A stretch of DNA of 64,000 bases from Atopsyche davidsoni (GCA_022113835.1 JAILWY010000015.1:8284501-8348500); one strand, 5' to 3'; shown: positions 47,176 through 59,392, counted from the stretch's first letter. Numbers and translations are program-made. The notes: generated by a model from the sequence alone, not told the origin.

Positions 47176-49550
47176 ATTTTCTTAAATTAACGCATTAATA
47201 AATCCAGTTTTTAAAGAATAGACCCAATAGTATTTAGGATGACTGAATATTCTCAACGACTGCTCCACGCCGCAGACTCCCCGCCGCCCCGCCTTATACA
47301 TCAAAAATAGCTCGATTCGTTCTTTGGTCCAAAACTTGACCAGTTTATTCTGGGACGGACAATACTTTGAATAACAGAATTGTACTTGTGTTTTTAAAGA
47401 ATACACCCAATAGTATTTAGGATGACTGAATATTCTCAACGACTGCTCCACGCCGTAGCCTCCCTCGTATTCAAAAATTAGCTCGATTCGTTCATTGGTT
47501 CAAAGCTTGACCGGTTTTTATGGGACGGACAATACTTTGAATAACAGTAACTTGTGTTTTTAAAGAATAGACCCAATAGTATTAAGTATGACTGAATGTT
47601 CTCAACGACTGCTCCACGCCGCAGCCTCCCCGCTGCCACGCCTTATACATAAAAAAATTAGCTCGATTCGTTCTTTTGTTCAAAACACGACCCGTTCTTT
47701 TGGGACGGCAATACTTTGAATAACAGAATTGTACTTGTGTTTTCAAAGAATAGACCCAATGGTATTTAGGATGACTGGATGTTCTCAACGACTGCTCCAC
47801 GCCGTAGCCTCCCTCGTAGTCAAAAATTAGCTCGATTCGTTCATTGGTTCAAAGCTTGACCAGTTTATTTTGGGACGGACAATACTTTGAATAATAGACC
47901 CAATAGTATTTAGGATGACTAAATATTCTCAATGCTGTGAGGACGACTGCTCTACGCCGCAGCCTCCCCGCCTTATACGCTTCACTTCGTTCTTTGGTTC
48001 AAAACACGACCGGTTTTTATGGGACGGACAATACTTTGAATAACAGTATCTTGTGTTTTTAAAGAAAAGACCCAATAGTATTTACGATGGCTGAATATGC
48101 TCAGTGCTGTGAGGACGACTGCTCCACGCCGCAGCCTCTCCGCCGCCCCGCCTTATACATCAAAAATAGCTCGATTCGTTCTTTGGTCCAAAACTTGACC
48201 GGTTTATTTTGGGACAGAATTGTACTTGTGTTTTCAAAGAATAGACCCAATAGTATTTACGATGGCTGAATATGCTCAGTGCTGTGAGGACGACTGCTCC
48301 ACGCCGCAGCCTCTCCGCCGCCCCGCCTTATACACCAAAAATAGCTCGATTCGTTCTTTGGTCCAAATATTGACCGGTTTTTTTTTGGGATGGACAATAC
48401 TTTGAATAACAGTAACTTGTGTTTTTAAAGAATAGACCCAATAGTATTAAGTATGACTGAATATTCTCAACGACTGCTCCACGCCGTAGCCTCCCTCGTA
48501 TTCAAAAATTAGCTCGATTCGTTCATTGGTTCAAAGCTTGACCGGTTTTTATGGGACGGACAATACTTTGAATAACAGTAACTTGTGTTTTTAAAGAATA
48601 GACCCAATAGTATTAAGTATGACTGAATATTCTCAACGACTGCTCCACGCCGCAGACTCCCCGCCGCCCCGCCTTATACGCTTCACTTAAGTTCAAGGCA
48701 TCAAAAATAGCTCGATTCGTTCTTTGGTCCAAAGCTTGACCGGTTTTTTTTGGGACGGACAATACTTTGAATAACAGTAACTTGTGTTTTTAAAGAATAG
48801 ACCCAATGGTATTTAGGATGACTGGATGTTCTCAACGACTGCTCCACGCCGTAGCCTCCCTCGTAGTCAAAAATTAGCTCGATTCGTTCATTGGTTCAAA
48901 GCTTGACCAGTTTATTTTGGGACGGACAATACTTTGAATAATAGACCCAATAGTATTTAGGATGACTAAATATTCTCAATGCTGTGAGGACGACTGCTCT
49001 ACGCCGCAGCCTCCCCGCCTTATACGCTTCACTTCGTTCTTTGGTTCAAAACACGACCGGTTTTTATGGGACGGACAATACTTTGAATAACAGTATCTTG
49101 TGTTTTTAAAGAATAGACCCAATAGTATTTACGATGGCTGAATATGCTCAGTGCTGTGAGGACGACTGCTCTACGCCGCAGCCTCTCCGCCGCCCCGCCT
49201 TATACATCAAAAATAGCTCGATTCGTTCTTTGGTCCAAATATTGACTGGTTTATTTTGGGATGGACAATACTTTGAATAACAGAATTGTACTTGTGTTTT
49301 TAAAGAATAGACCCAATAGTATTTACGATGGCTGAACATTCTCAGTGCTGTGAGGACGACTGCTCCACGCCGCAGCCTCTCCGCCGCCCCGCCTTATACA
49401 CCAAAAATAGCTCGATTCGTTCTTTGGTCCAAAACTTGACCGGTTTATTTTGGGACAGAATTGTACTTGTGTTTTCAAAGAATAGACTCAATAGTATTTA
49501 CGATGGCTGAATATGCTCAGTGCTGTGAGGACGACTGCTCCACGCCGCAG
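47080..49550. repeat. ~175-bp tandem array built on the mariner 3' tail
   Basis: About 14 units with spacings of roughly 153-196 bp, counted by GACTGCTCCACGCCG-type words from 47260 to 49540. Each full unit has TCGATTCGTTCTTTGG, GACCGGTTTATTTTGGGA and GACAATACTTTGAATAA (the end of the mariner reading frame and its stop), then AATAGACCCAATAGTATTTA, a GGCTGAATATGCTCAGTG-type block in the longer units, and a GC-rich CAGCCTCCCCGCC block. Units vary by deletions, so it is imperfect and fairly old. Confidence 0.9.
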
Positions 49551-49703
49551 CCTCCCTCCGCCCCGCCGCCCCAGCCCTGGCAGCCCCGGGGGCGGGCCGG
49601 CAGTAGCTCCACGAGCTTCAGCCGGGCAGGACTTCCTGTCGAGCGGCTCGCCGCCATTCTGCCCCGCGAACGCGTCGATCTTCCACAGCTGCCAATATTA
49701 TGA
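49504..49703 (+). other. Exon-like GC-rich frame at the end of the array
   Basis: The last array unit runs into 150 bp of GC-rich unique sequence with an open frame starting MAEYAQCCEDDCSTPQP and continuing Pro/Arg/Ser-rich to a TGA at 49703. A second frame (49513-49746) is also open. The MAEYAQCCEDDCSTP segment is repeated in the array, so the array may have captured the start of a real exon. No homology recognised. Confidence 0.3.
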
Positions 49704-51195
49704 ACATCCTGTAATCCGAAATATCAGTGTCCTGCTTGGGGACTAATTTTTGTGATTTCGCATTTTATTGTTTTGTGATTTTTTTGACGCCGCGGTTGTT
49801 GCGGATTTTTAATACGTAAGTTATTATTATTATTATTTAGATATCAATTTTTGAATGCTTATAGATTACTTGTTACGAAATATGTTTTAAGTTTACTCAA
49901 CAATAACCCGTAATATCAAATTCACTGGGTACAGTGTCAGAGGAAATGAGTACTGTCCTGACCGAGAACGGGGGCGTGGGGGTGGCAAAGGTTTTTTTTT
50001 AACAAACTGCACTCTTTTTCAATTTTTAGAAAATATAAACTAAGTATCGTGAATTCCATTAAAAATCTAATACTTCATTACCACCAAAATAAATCACACA
50101 GTACTCAATAAGGAGAATTAAACAACACTAAGCTTTTTTTCCAACGTTTCGACTACGTTACTGGGCCGATTTTCGGCTATACTTGATGATACCCTCGGTA
50201 CCGGGACAGAACCGAAAAGCCATCACAAGACAGGTACAAGACAGAACCGAAAAGACACCAACTAACAAATAAATACAATCCCAATCATATGCTGCCGGAA
50301 AACACAATGTATTTATTTTGATTCATGATTTTATAAGCAAGTAGTTTTAAACGTTATTTGATAACTCCACTCAAGTTAACGACTTCTTTATGTTTTTCAA
50401 GCTTTACGATATCACCCGCACACAAAAAATGTATTCCGCTAACTAATTTAATAGAATTTTAAGACAACGTCCAAAAAACTTACATCCTACCTTTGCTCAA
50501 TCATTTTATTTCACATCTTCAAGTAACGAGTTTCATTTCATCGGGTCCGAGCTTACGGCGCGCTTCCTGACCGGTTTATATTTTGAATCAATAATATATT
50601 TTTATATCCAATTAAAAAAATGAATTGGAAGAAATTTTTTTCAAAGATCAAGAAAACAATAAACATCACTAAGAAAAAATTGTGTTCCACAAAAAAAAGT
50701 TGAAGTAATATTTTTGACAGCGATTTAAAACTTTGAGAAAACAAATAATTTTTGCTAAGAATTTCAACATTTATCGTGAACGACAAGTCGGTCGACAGAA
50801 TCTAACATCTCAACCGATTTCTCGCTGAAATAAAACTTGACCTTTTTCAGGCTTCCAAAGAAGCTTTATAACTTCCGGCAATGCGTCAAGCTTGTGTTTC
50901 ATCTCTAGAAATTTATAAAATCCCTAGAAAAACTTGGACTCTGCGGTAACGTACGACGAAAAAGGCAAGGAGTTGTAAATAAACTCTTTGCCCTTTTCCG
51001 GGTATTCATAGTTTTGTATTTGCCGTGAAAACTATATTTTTTTCTCCATGCAGAATTTATATATATTTTTTAAATTAATTTGAATAACGTTTGGAAATCT
51101 GTTATAAAATTATTTGCTTTTTTGTTTTAACAAAATAAATTGTTTCACGCTTATTTTTGGCGAATCCTCTTAATTCTACATTCGGGACTAGGGAC

Positions 51196-51287
51196 TGGCT
51201 CGGAGCCGCCCCGGATCCGCCCCGGAGCCGCCCCGGAGCCGCCCCGGAGCCGCCCCGGAGCCGCCCCGGAGCCGCCCCGGAGCCGGA
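51196..51287. repeat. GC-rich minisatellite (GCCCCGGAGCC)n
   Basis: About eight units of an 11-12-bp repeat, nearly perfect. Frames across it are artefacts. Confidence 0.9.
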
Positions 51288-51618
51288 GGGCTAGCCTGCG
51301 AGTGCGTTAAATTGAGCGTAAATTTATAATGATGGAGGTATTGCGGTCGCGATTTGCCCCTTAAGATTTGCAAGTATAGAGCTACATCATGGTGCCGTAA
51401 TACACGACTGCCCTTTCGTGAAATGACTAATAGACTGCATAAGAAATAAACTTAATTAAATTAATAATACATGTATAAAAATATAAGTTTAGTTTTAAGC
51501 GCGGTGATTCATAAACACATCTGTCGTGCACACCATCGATCCAACTTATTGGAGATTGACAAAGACCGGTCGGTTTGTTGCGTCCCTGCGCATCCCCACC
51601 CCCTCACTCAGCAGGCCT

Positions 51619-51680
51619 GGCCGGCCAGGGCGGCCAGGGTGGCCAGGACGGCCAGGGTGGCCAGGGTGGCCAGGGCGGCG
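51619..51680. repeat. GC-rich minisatellite (GGCCAGGGTGGCCAGG)n
   Basis: Repeated GGCCAGG words with small variations. Gly/Arg-rich frames across it are artefacts. Confidence 0.85.
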
Positions 51681-53067
51681 AGGACTCCAAGGCGGAGCGC
51701 GACATCGGCCCGGCAAATAATAGCATGATTCGTTTGCCCATTTCAGTTGGACATTATTTATTTTGATACATCACAAAATCGAGTACAAACAAAGCTATCC
51801 AAAATAGAACAAGCAACCGTGTAAAAATTTCAACAACAAATACACGCATTTGTAATTACGTCTACCTGAAGCGTTGTAAGGGTGCAGCGAGCGAAAGAAT
51901 AACTTCATTGAGAATCCACTAAGCGGCTCCAAAGTTGTGTCATCAAAACGGTAGAAAGCTTTAACGAAGCCATCGTGACTTCCTGCCGCCCCGCTCAAGT
52001 CATTATCCTCCCCCTCCGAGGCTCAGTGAGCAGTTCCAAGTCGAAGCAGGCAGTGATGCTTACTTTAAAAGGTATCTCCACGAGTGTATGCTTTTTTAAT
52101 GCTACAAACACGGTATGCTTAAATATATCCCTTTAAGGCAGGTAATCTTAATTTCTTGTATGGAGACAACGCGTCATTACTTATTAAAAAATATTAAAAG
52201 ATTCAGTGAATCGGAAGGAACACTTTTTTTGGTAATTATACTTCCAGACAAAGCTGCACTCTCCGGCGGCGACGGAGTCAGTGAACACACAAAATTAATT
52301 AAACTCCCGACTGTTATAAAAGATATTTCAGTTTAAGTCTCGCAAAAAAGCTTATTATATTTATAAGAAGCAAAGCCTTCACAATACGAATAATTCCAGG
52401 GTTTATGTCGCGTAATATAATGTCGGCACTGGAGGCGCCATTCACGTACTTCTGCGCGAGTGCGCCGCGGAGCGAGCGGCTGTACCGAAATAAAACTGGA
52501 TCGAGGTCAGGGTGAGTCGTGATCTGTGGGGTGGAAGTTAGAGTAGGATGATGAATAAATGAATTATCTCCTTATGTGTGGATTGAATATATTGATACAT
52601 TAAAAAAAAATTGTGTTTATTGTTTATAAATCACAATGCGAGTATCCAAACGAAGAACTTACCACAGCACGGTTTTGAAAACACTGATCTCAACAATTAT
52701 ATAAATATGATGAAAATTACTCGTTTTATATATTTTTTATAATATATATATATAAACAGTAAATTGAATTTAAACATACGATCATCAGATGCCCACAAAC
52801 GAGGTATTATGCGTACAAAAACTGTTTTATTAATACTCGGAACGGGAAGGAAAGCGTCGGCGGGAGAGCGCACCCGGGCGGAGCGGGTCTTTTATTTACC
52901 AACATGGCAAATAAGAAAGGGATAACCTCGTTGTGTTTGCACAAGGATACAATCGGGGCACAACTTATCCTTGAATTTCACACCTGGAAATATTTCGGGT
53001 CTTTTGTTGAGGTTTTTCCATAACAGGGTAATGTCTGCGCCACGGCAATTTTTAGAAATCTGACCTA

Positions 53068-53316
53068 AAATGGCAAGTAAACAAGGACGAGATAACTCGC
53101 AGTTGGCGTCCTAGAAAATAACGCAATCTATGAGTTATCTCTGTTCATGTAAGCCGGCATTGGTTTTTTGTTCTTTTCCCAGAAGCCATCTATCGATATT
53201 AGAACTGATATATTATGAGTTCAATCGTAGCTGCACAAAAATGGCAAGTAAACAAAGACGAGATAACTCGTAGTTGGCGTCCTAGAAAAGAACGCAATCT
53301 ATGAGTTATCTCGTAG
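53068..53316. repeat. Direct repeat pair with internal dyads
   Basis: About 77 bp beginning AAAATGGCAAGTAAACAA occurs at 53068-53146 and 53240-53316, differing at a few bases. Each copy has GAGATAACTC near its start and GAGTTATCTC near its end, so each could fold on itself. Confidence 0.85.
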
Positions 53317-53893
53317 TCGGTAGTCAACGTGTTAAAATGAAATTCAATTATTGGAATATTATCGGAATACCTCAAAGCGGTTAGAGTCCCTAGAGTCCGC
53401 GGTTAGAGTCCTTGCGAGTCAATTTTCCTCCTGAATTTTCGATATTGAAAACCCAAAATAAAAATAAAAATCCAAATAAATGGAAATAACCCGCGCTGTA
53501 CCCTGTCGTTTAAAATGCGCTCACATCCAATGTTTTAGGCTAATGGATTCTCTTTGCTGATGATATGTTTGATAATGTTTAACGATATTTTTCATTATGT
53601 TTCAGGTTTTACGGACCTGAAAGCGCGGCCGGCAGGGACGGCCAACTCTCTACAAAAGGCCTCAAGGGCTTTACATAATTTCATATATAGTATTCCCTGA
53701 AAATATTTCACTTTCAATGTAAGCGATATTTATATATCTACACATACACACACGCGCACACGCATTGCAAGAAATATTTTTTTTTGTCATATGGGATTTT
53801 AATTTAAAATGTAGGGCAGTGAATGAATAAATGACTAACAAAAATTGAAAAGTGAATTACTCATCCACAACCGGTGCATCGAATATCGCTAAA

Positions 53894-54082
53894 ATGGCGT
53901 GTCCGTTCCGTCGCGCCTCCACCCACAATCAGCTGACCAATGGGAGCTCGTCTGGCGCCACACCTGGAAAGCCTGACACACTGCAGTCCCGGCAGAGCTC
54001 CTTCCACCTTCTGGGGGACGATCAGAGCGCGCTGAACCTCAAGCATCTGAGCGCTGCCCTGCAGATCCTCACGGCTCCCAAG
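53894..54082 (+). CDS. Candidate first coding exon of soluble guanylate cyclase alpha
   Basis: 63 codons from an ATG in good context (CTAAAATGG) to a phase-0 donor AAG/GTTAGT at 54083. It begins MACPFRRASTHNQLTNGSS and ends with NLKHLSAALQILTAPK. A short MACPF start, a low-complexity Ser/Gly segment and then a helical ALQ-LT stretch fit what I know of insect alpha subunits. It also sits head to head with the beta gene, and the two subunits are neighbours in many animals. I could not recognise the catalytic or H-NOX-like alpha exons in the remaining 10 kb, so the gene would extend past the window. Coding nature fairly likely; the alpha assignment is an inference. Confidence 0.55.
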
Positions 54083-54121
54083 GTTAGTCTCACCTCTCCT
54101 TGGACGTCCCGACTTCGCACT

Positions 54122-54803
54122 CCCGTCTTGAGGACATACGCAGTGTTGATGTGTGCCAGGATGTTCTCAAACGTTAGCTCCAGGTGGGGACGCACCTGAA
54201 ACATAATTATTGGATGAATTTGACAGTAAAAATGTCATACGTCCTCACCAGTCCGGGGACTGGGGGGCGCGGCATCTCTCACCACCACCCGTCATCGTCG
54301 ACTTCTCGCCCTGGAGACTTGCAGACACGATTTGTCAGACTGATCTTACCGGTGATATATGAATAAAATCATGTAGGTCAGTGCTTCTCAAAGTGGTCCC
54401 TACGGACCCCAGGGGGTCCCTGAGACCATTCGGAGGGTCCTTAGAAAATTAAAATCGATTTGGGAGTCCCTGAACAACGTCAGGGGGTTCGCGCAAGGTT
54501 TAATATAAAATAAAAAAAAAATGACATATTTTAATTAACATTGAAGTTAAAATAAATAACAATGAATACATTATTAGCGATTTTTACGTCCTAAGTAAAA
54601 TATAAATATAGACAGGTGCATAAAATAAAAATTAATAACAGGCATCGCTGTGAGTCAGGTAGGTTAATACAGGAACGCAATAGACTCGATACTTGCCCCA
54701 ACTAGTCTATAATATGAATTTATATAGTTTTTCACCCAGGGTCCGTGAGCAAGTTTTGACTATGAAAGGGGGTCCGTGGGCCAAAAGAGTTTGAGACCCA
54801 CTG
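54122..54803 (+). repeat. Duplicate of cyclase beta exon 8 region plus its MITE
   Basis: Matches 35459 onward in the same plus-strand orientation: the 5' part of beta exon 8 (antisense here, reading [18 protein letters not shown] on minus), its acceptor, about 160 bp of intron and the whole MITE with its left flank ATGTAGGT. The copy stops at the MITE right end (ACCCACTG at 54803). It lies in the intron after the candidate alpha exon. The MITE here has the short, unexpanded tail. Confidence 0.88.
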
Positions 54804-54809
54804 TCATAG

Positions 54810-55078
54810 ATAGTTTTTTTTTTCCATGTAAACATAAAAGTAGAGTGCCGTGTATAATTGAATTGTGTATGATATTTTTCAAAGCGCTAGGCTTTTTTAT
54901 TTTTTTATTTATTTTTATTTTTCAAACGACAAAAAGTTCACAAAAGGTAATTGTTACGTATCGAATCAAACACATCTGTTATGTACAGTGTTAATTATAA
55001 GACTGACTAAGTGTGAGCATTCAACATAGATTCCATCATTATATACTACCTACGTTACAGTAATAATTTACTATATTA
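54810..55078. other. AT-rich spacer
   Basis: No supported feature; the frame at 54776-54994 crosses the MITE end and a T-rich tract. Confidence 0.3.
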
Positions 55079-55080
55079 TA

Positions 55081-55290
55081 CAGTGTGTCCAAAAAGTGTA
55101 TCGGGTATTTGTTAGTTCAGTAAAACAAAAACTACTAGTAATCAAGTATTTTTTTATTGTTTATTATAAGAATACAAAATGGATAATTATTTCTAAAATA
55201 TGATGTTATCCAAATGGTGACCGTTACGCTGGTGGCACTCTTCTAATCTGAAACGAAGATTGCTGATAACACGCTAACATACTGTATATA
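55081..55290 (-). mobile_element. Truncated copy of the Tc1/mariner-superfamily element
   Basis: Starts CAGTGTGTCCAAAAAG and matches the right end of the element at 37916-38457 in reverse orientation, about 210 bp, with no coding part left. Confidence 0.8.
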
Positions 55291-58200
55291 GATATTTCTT
55301 GCTCGCTTCTCCTAAATAGAAATTATATATTTATGGTATCTCATTACTAAAATAAAATTAAAATTAATATGTATGCAAGCAGAACTCGTTTCGTGTATTC
55401 CTATTTGAACACATTGTGCATAAACCGCGCAGGAGCCTCCGGCCGGCAGATTATATTGAGTGTATTCATTTTCAAATCTTGAGACTCGACAAGATTCGGA
55501 TGCTATTTCATAGAAACGCTTCCGTTCCAAAAAATATTTAGAATATGTGGTATCAAGGTAAAAAATACCAGTTACAGAAATTTCGTTTTAGGGAACAAAA
55601 AATGAATAAGTGTCGATGAAGACAACTTCCTCAAAACGATGCTTTTTTTCTCATTTATAACGCGAAGCAGAGGAATGAAAAGTAAACCGATGAAAAGGCC
55701 TTCCGGAGCTGTTGGGTGCATTTTTTATATTTTTACAGATGTGTATGACCAAATAATTAAACGCGAAACTCTCATATTGAGTATTATTTTTTATCAGGCG
55801 ACAGTAACGGTTTGGCTCCCACCGAGCTTGGGCTTGTGATATAATGAATCACAAAATAAATAATTGTAAAAAGAGCTCCTCACCTTCCCCGTGTCGTCCT
55901 TTAAAAAAAACTTTATCCATTTGAAACGAATACATTTAAAGTTTAGTATTTATTTGAAGTTAAGCGATTTTCGATAATTGCTCCAATTAGGCCATGCACT
56001 CAGCTGGTGTCGAGAATTTCGTTATTTTATAAAGCATTATACTCATAAAATAAATACTACGGTTTTAGTGCTAAAATTTGAAAATTTGATAATTGTAAGT
56101 CTAGTTAGAGTTATTTTATTATACATAGAATTCATTGAAAATTTTCTAAATTAGATAAATTTCTCCTGGATTAAAATTACTCCAGGAATATTTGGCTTCT
56201 GAATAATGCTATAATTAAATATTAAATATTTTGATGTACAGCCTAGGGTTTAATAAACAAACGTCAAAGACAATCATTCTTGTTTAAAAGAAACCATATA
56301 TAATATTTAAAAGTTCACGGTTTTTTTTATTTCATTTCATTTCATAAAACAACTTTTTCTAAATTTTTGATGCTTTATATTAGAAAATCCATAGTAAAGT
56401 CCTGTTTAAAATTGGGACATCGGGTGTTGCCTAATAACGTAGCTCAGGTTCGGGTCCTTTGTGGGTCCCCTGACTAACGTTTTTTCTTCGTCAGCATTTT
56501 TAGTCGATTCTTTTTTTGCCAAGAGAAGCAATTCCGTACATCTCCCCTTCTTTCCCTGCCCCCTGCTTCTTGCCCCCTGTTGCCTCCTGACCCCCTGCTT
56601 CAGCACGGATTGTCCCTCTCTCCCTTTAGTCTGACTATCGTATCGTAACTGATCTCATGTATTCAAAACGGATTTTATATTGTGCCGTATTTTTTAACGG
56701 CCTTAAGTATCGCTACTTGTATTTTTATTTAAAAAAAAAACCCATTTTGGTCTTCAAATTTTGTCACTAACCTCATAGAGATCTTCTGGCTCGGACAAAT
56801 CGGTAAAACTAGAATACTGAAGATCCGAAATTAAATGCCTATTGAGTTTTTAATCAAAGTAAGGTTTGTTAGAACAAATTATGGACTTCTGAAACAATCT
56901 GGACCCAGAAGAACAGGGCGCGAGCCGAGGTCATGTATCTGCCTTTTTCCGATCGGAGGTCTGTTGCCTTACAACCGGCGCTTACTTAGACACCATTAAA
57001 ATTTTCTTTGTAAATATTTACATTATATTCCAACAAAGGAAGTGTTTTGTTTTCCGTGAACTCCCAACGTCCCTCCCAAAGGGAGCTCGGACTGCCGAGC
57101 GAGCCCTCGGGGGAATCAGGACGAACAGGAAGTGTGAACAAAAGTTCAGATTCGCACTTCAGGCGCTTCTCTCTGCACGAGTGGTGGCCTTTAAACTACA
57201 ATGCACTTATTTTAGATATTTTAATTACAATGTTTGTTTTCATTTACTTAAGGAAGAGTTGATACGTGTTAATCATTAACATGTATCAACTCTTCCTTGC
57301 GAACCTCTTCACATTAACAATTAATGTGAAGAGGTTGTCAGGTGTATAACCTGGAGCAGCACCCTCCACGTGGCTCCGTTGAAGGAAATTCCAATATTTT
57401 AAAATTATATTTATAAAATGTATTTATGTAACTTGTGAGGGACATATGATTACCTTTTGCAGTTTTCCTGCTATTTTCGAAAGTTACGTGGAAAGATTTC
57501 ACTGCTGATGACGCACTTCAGCTTCAACTTTTTCATATATAATTAATCCTACGGTTGCGGATAACTTCAAGAAATAGGTGCGCTCAATGCGGAATACTAT
57601 TTTTTTATCATTATTCTAATTTCTATTTAGTCTCAGAAGGAAAAATATGAAGTCAGTTTACATAACTGTCCCCGACACAAGGATCATACGTTTTTAATAT
57701 CGAAATAGGTAATATGTAAACTACGAGCGCAAAAACATTCCTGAATGTACTGCAAAAGTACTGCTTATACGATTTTGGTTTAAGAACTAAATTAATTATA
57801 AATCCTTTGTTGATACTCCAGGTATCAACGAAGACAGTAAGTCGGCAGAAGATAAAATCCTTTGACACACTTCACTGCAGCGTTTTACCTGCAGAAATAA
57901 ATATGAAGTATTGTGTCGACAGCCTCCTTTCTCGCTCCTGTGTTTTCGGTGCCCTGATTACTAATCATACCACATAATTATTTGATAACAGAGTTTTTTG
58001 AAAAGTATGTTTCAAGATTGAGGTTCCTAAACAAGAATTATCTGCAAATTTCATTTCATAATCGGAAATACCGATTGTTATAAAAGCAGTCAGTTCAATT
58101 CACTTGCTACAAGTGCTTTTTATTAATCACGCCGTACACTTGTATGGAGTACCATTGGAATGCATTTTTTAATCGATAAACGTAATTACATATAACACTA

Positions 58201-59053
58201 TTGAATATAATAAAACATGATAAATGTACAGGCCATTCAATTTAACAAATGAATAACCAAAAGCTATAAGGAGTGGTGATGAAATCTAATTATAATAAAA
58301 ACTATTATGCAATTTTCAAATACTGTAGATAAATGTGTATAAGAAGCAGTTTTTATTTAGATATATAAAAATTATATTTTCATTGATAAGGTGAATAAAT
58401 CGATTGGTAAACTCTCAACTCAATTTGAATTTTGCAATAATAAATCGCTAAAGTGAATAAAAATATATTTAAAACCGTGAAATAGTATAAAATAAAAAAA
58501 TTAATAATTTTTTACTTCGTTAAAATTCTTAAAACGGACGCTTTCTTTGAAAAGGATAACTAATGCGATAAAATGGATCGAAGGAGACAGTCGCATGCCT
58601 GCATTTAGAAACCCTTTAGCCATTACAATTTTACCATAAGTGCAAGATTTACAAATAAAAAAAACCATAAAAACACACTCCAGGAATTTATACCTTTATA
58701 GGCGCAAACGTGGTACTAAAAATAACATTAAATATCTGCTAAAAATGCTTTTCAGGGGTATCTTCGAAAATAGAAATGTCGAGTAATATAAACACACAGA
58801 CATTTATAAATATATATTTCCATATGAAGATTCCTTTCAAAATGCCCACTCAATCTTATTTGGGTAAAATATACTGTCGCAATCAACTCACAAAGTAGAC
58901 AAGAATTCCGAAGTGAAACTTTCTTCTACACACAGCTCGAAATTCACCCGAGCTTCTGAAATATTCAACGAAAGCCTTTATTTATTTTTCACTCGAGTTT
59001 CGCTAGCTGGCCGATTTTTAATTAAAGCCTGGCAATTAAATATAATTAAATAG
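55291..59053. other. Long region without a supported gene
   Basis: Probably intron of the candidate alpha gene or intergenic. AT-rich with scattered GC-richer patches (for example 57047-57180, which has an open frame starting MFSVNSQRPSQREL and no homology I recognise). Two adjacent perfect hairpins at 57250-57336 are listed separately. Confidence 0.35.
57250..57336. repeat. Two adjacent hairpins
   Basis: First, 57250-57298: arms of about 24 bp (AAGGAAGAGTTGATAC and its complement) with one mismatch and a 1-nt centre. Second, 57302-57336: AACCTCTTCACATTAA, CAA loop, exact complement. Confidence 0.9.
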
Positions 59054-59155
59054 ACCTACGCCCGTGTGGAGGCTCCGACAGCTGGGCTGCCAGGTGTTCA
59101 GTCGAAAGCCGAGCTCCAGTGGGCGATTCCCTTTGAACTTCCGGTTCCCGTGCAG
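59054..59155 (+). CDS. Possible second coding exon of the alpha gene
   Basis: 102 nt with no stop between an ATAG acceptor and a CAG/GTAAGA donor, phase 0 at both ends, matching the phase-0 donor of the exon at 53894-54082. It reads TYARVEAPTAGLPGVQ then SKAELQWAIPFELPVPVQ. The second part could align with the region of alpha subunits that contains a VPVE motif. GC content and codon use look coding. The opposite strand is open too, so this remains tentative. Confidence 0.35.
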
Positions 59156-59392
59156 GTAAGAGAAGGAGCTCTCGCACGTCGTCGATATCAAAGCGGACCC
59201 ACGCATATACACATGGCGAGCATTCAATCTACTCTATCGTGTTTTACTTTCCATTGAATGATTTGATATTTCAATTTTATTTACTACAAGCAAAACAAAA
59301 TTGTGATGGCTTAAAAATGTGGGCTATAGGTTTAAGATAATTGTTTACGTCCCTAGCCGTCTAGGGACCTTGGAGACCCTATATATAAATAT

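Larger units (their letters stand above)
49760..53893. other. Spacer upstream of the candidate cyclase alpha exon
   Basis: No supported gene. At 50130-50260, a stretch with AACGTTTCGACTACGTTACT and repeated CAGAACCGAAAAG resembles the tail of a retroelement, class not determined. The rest is AT-rich with the minisatellites and repeats listed separately. Confidence 0.4.

Noticed and set aside
47080..49550. Possible CRISPR-like or coding repeat array
   Set aside because: Units are ~175 bp with variable length and mariner-derived sequence, in a eukaryotic genome; it is a tandem repeat. The short Cys-containing frames repeat with it.
51188..51766. Gly/Arg/Pro-rich frames
   Set aside because: Produced by GC-rich minisatellites; no coding support.
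57047..57262. 71-codon plus-strand frame with GC-richer 5' part
   Set aside because: No homology, no convincing splice sites, and it ends in AT-rich hydrophobic codons; not supported as an exon.
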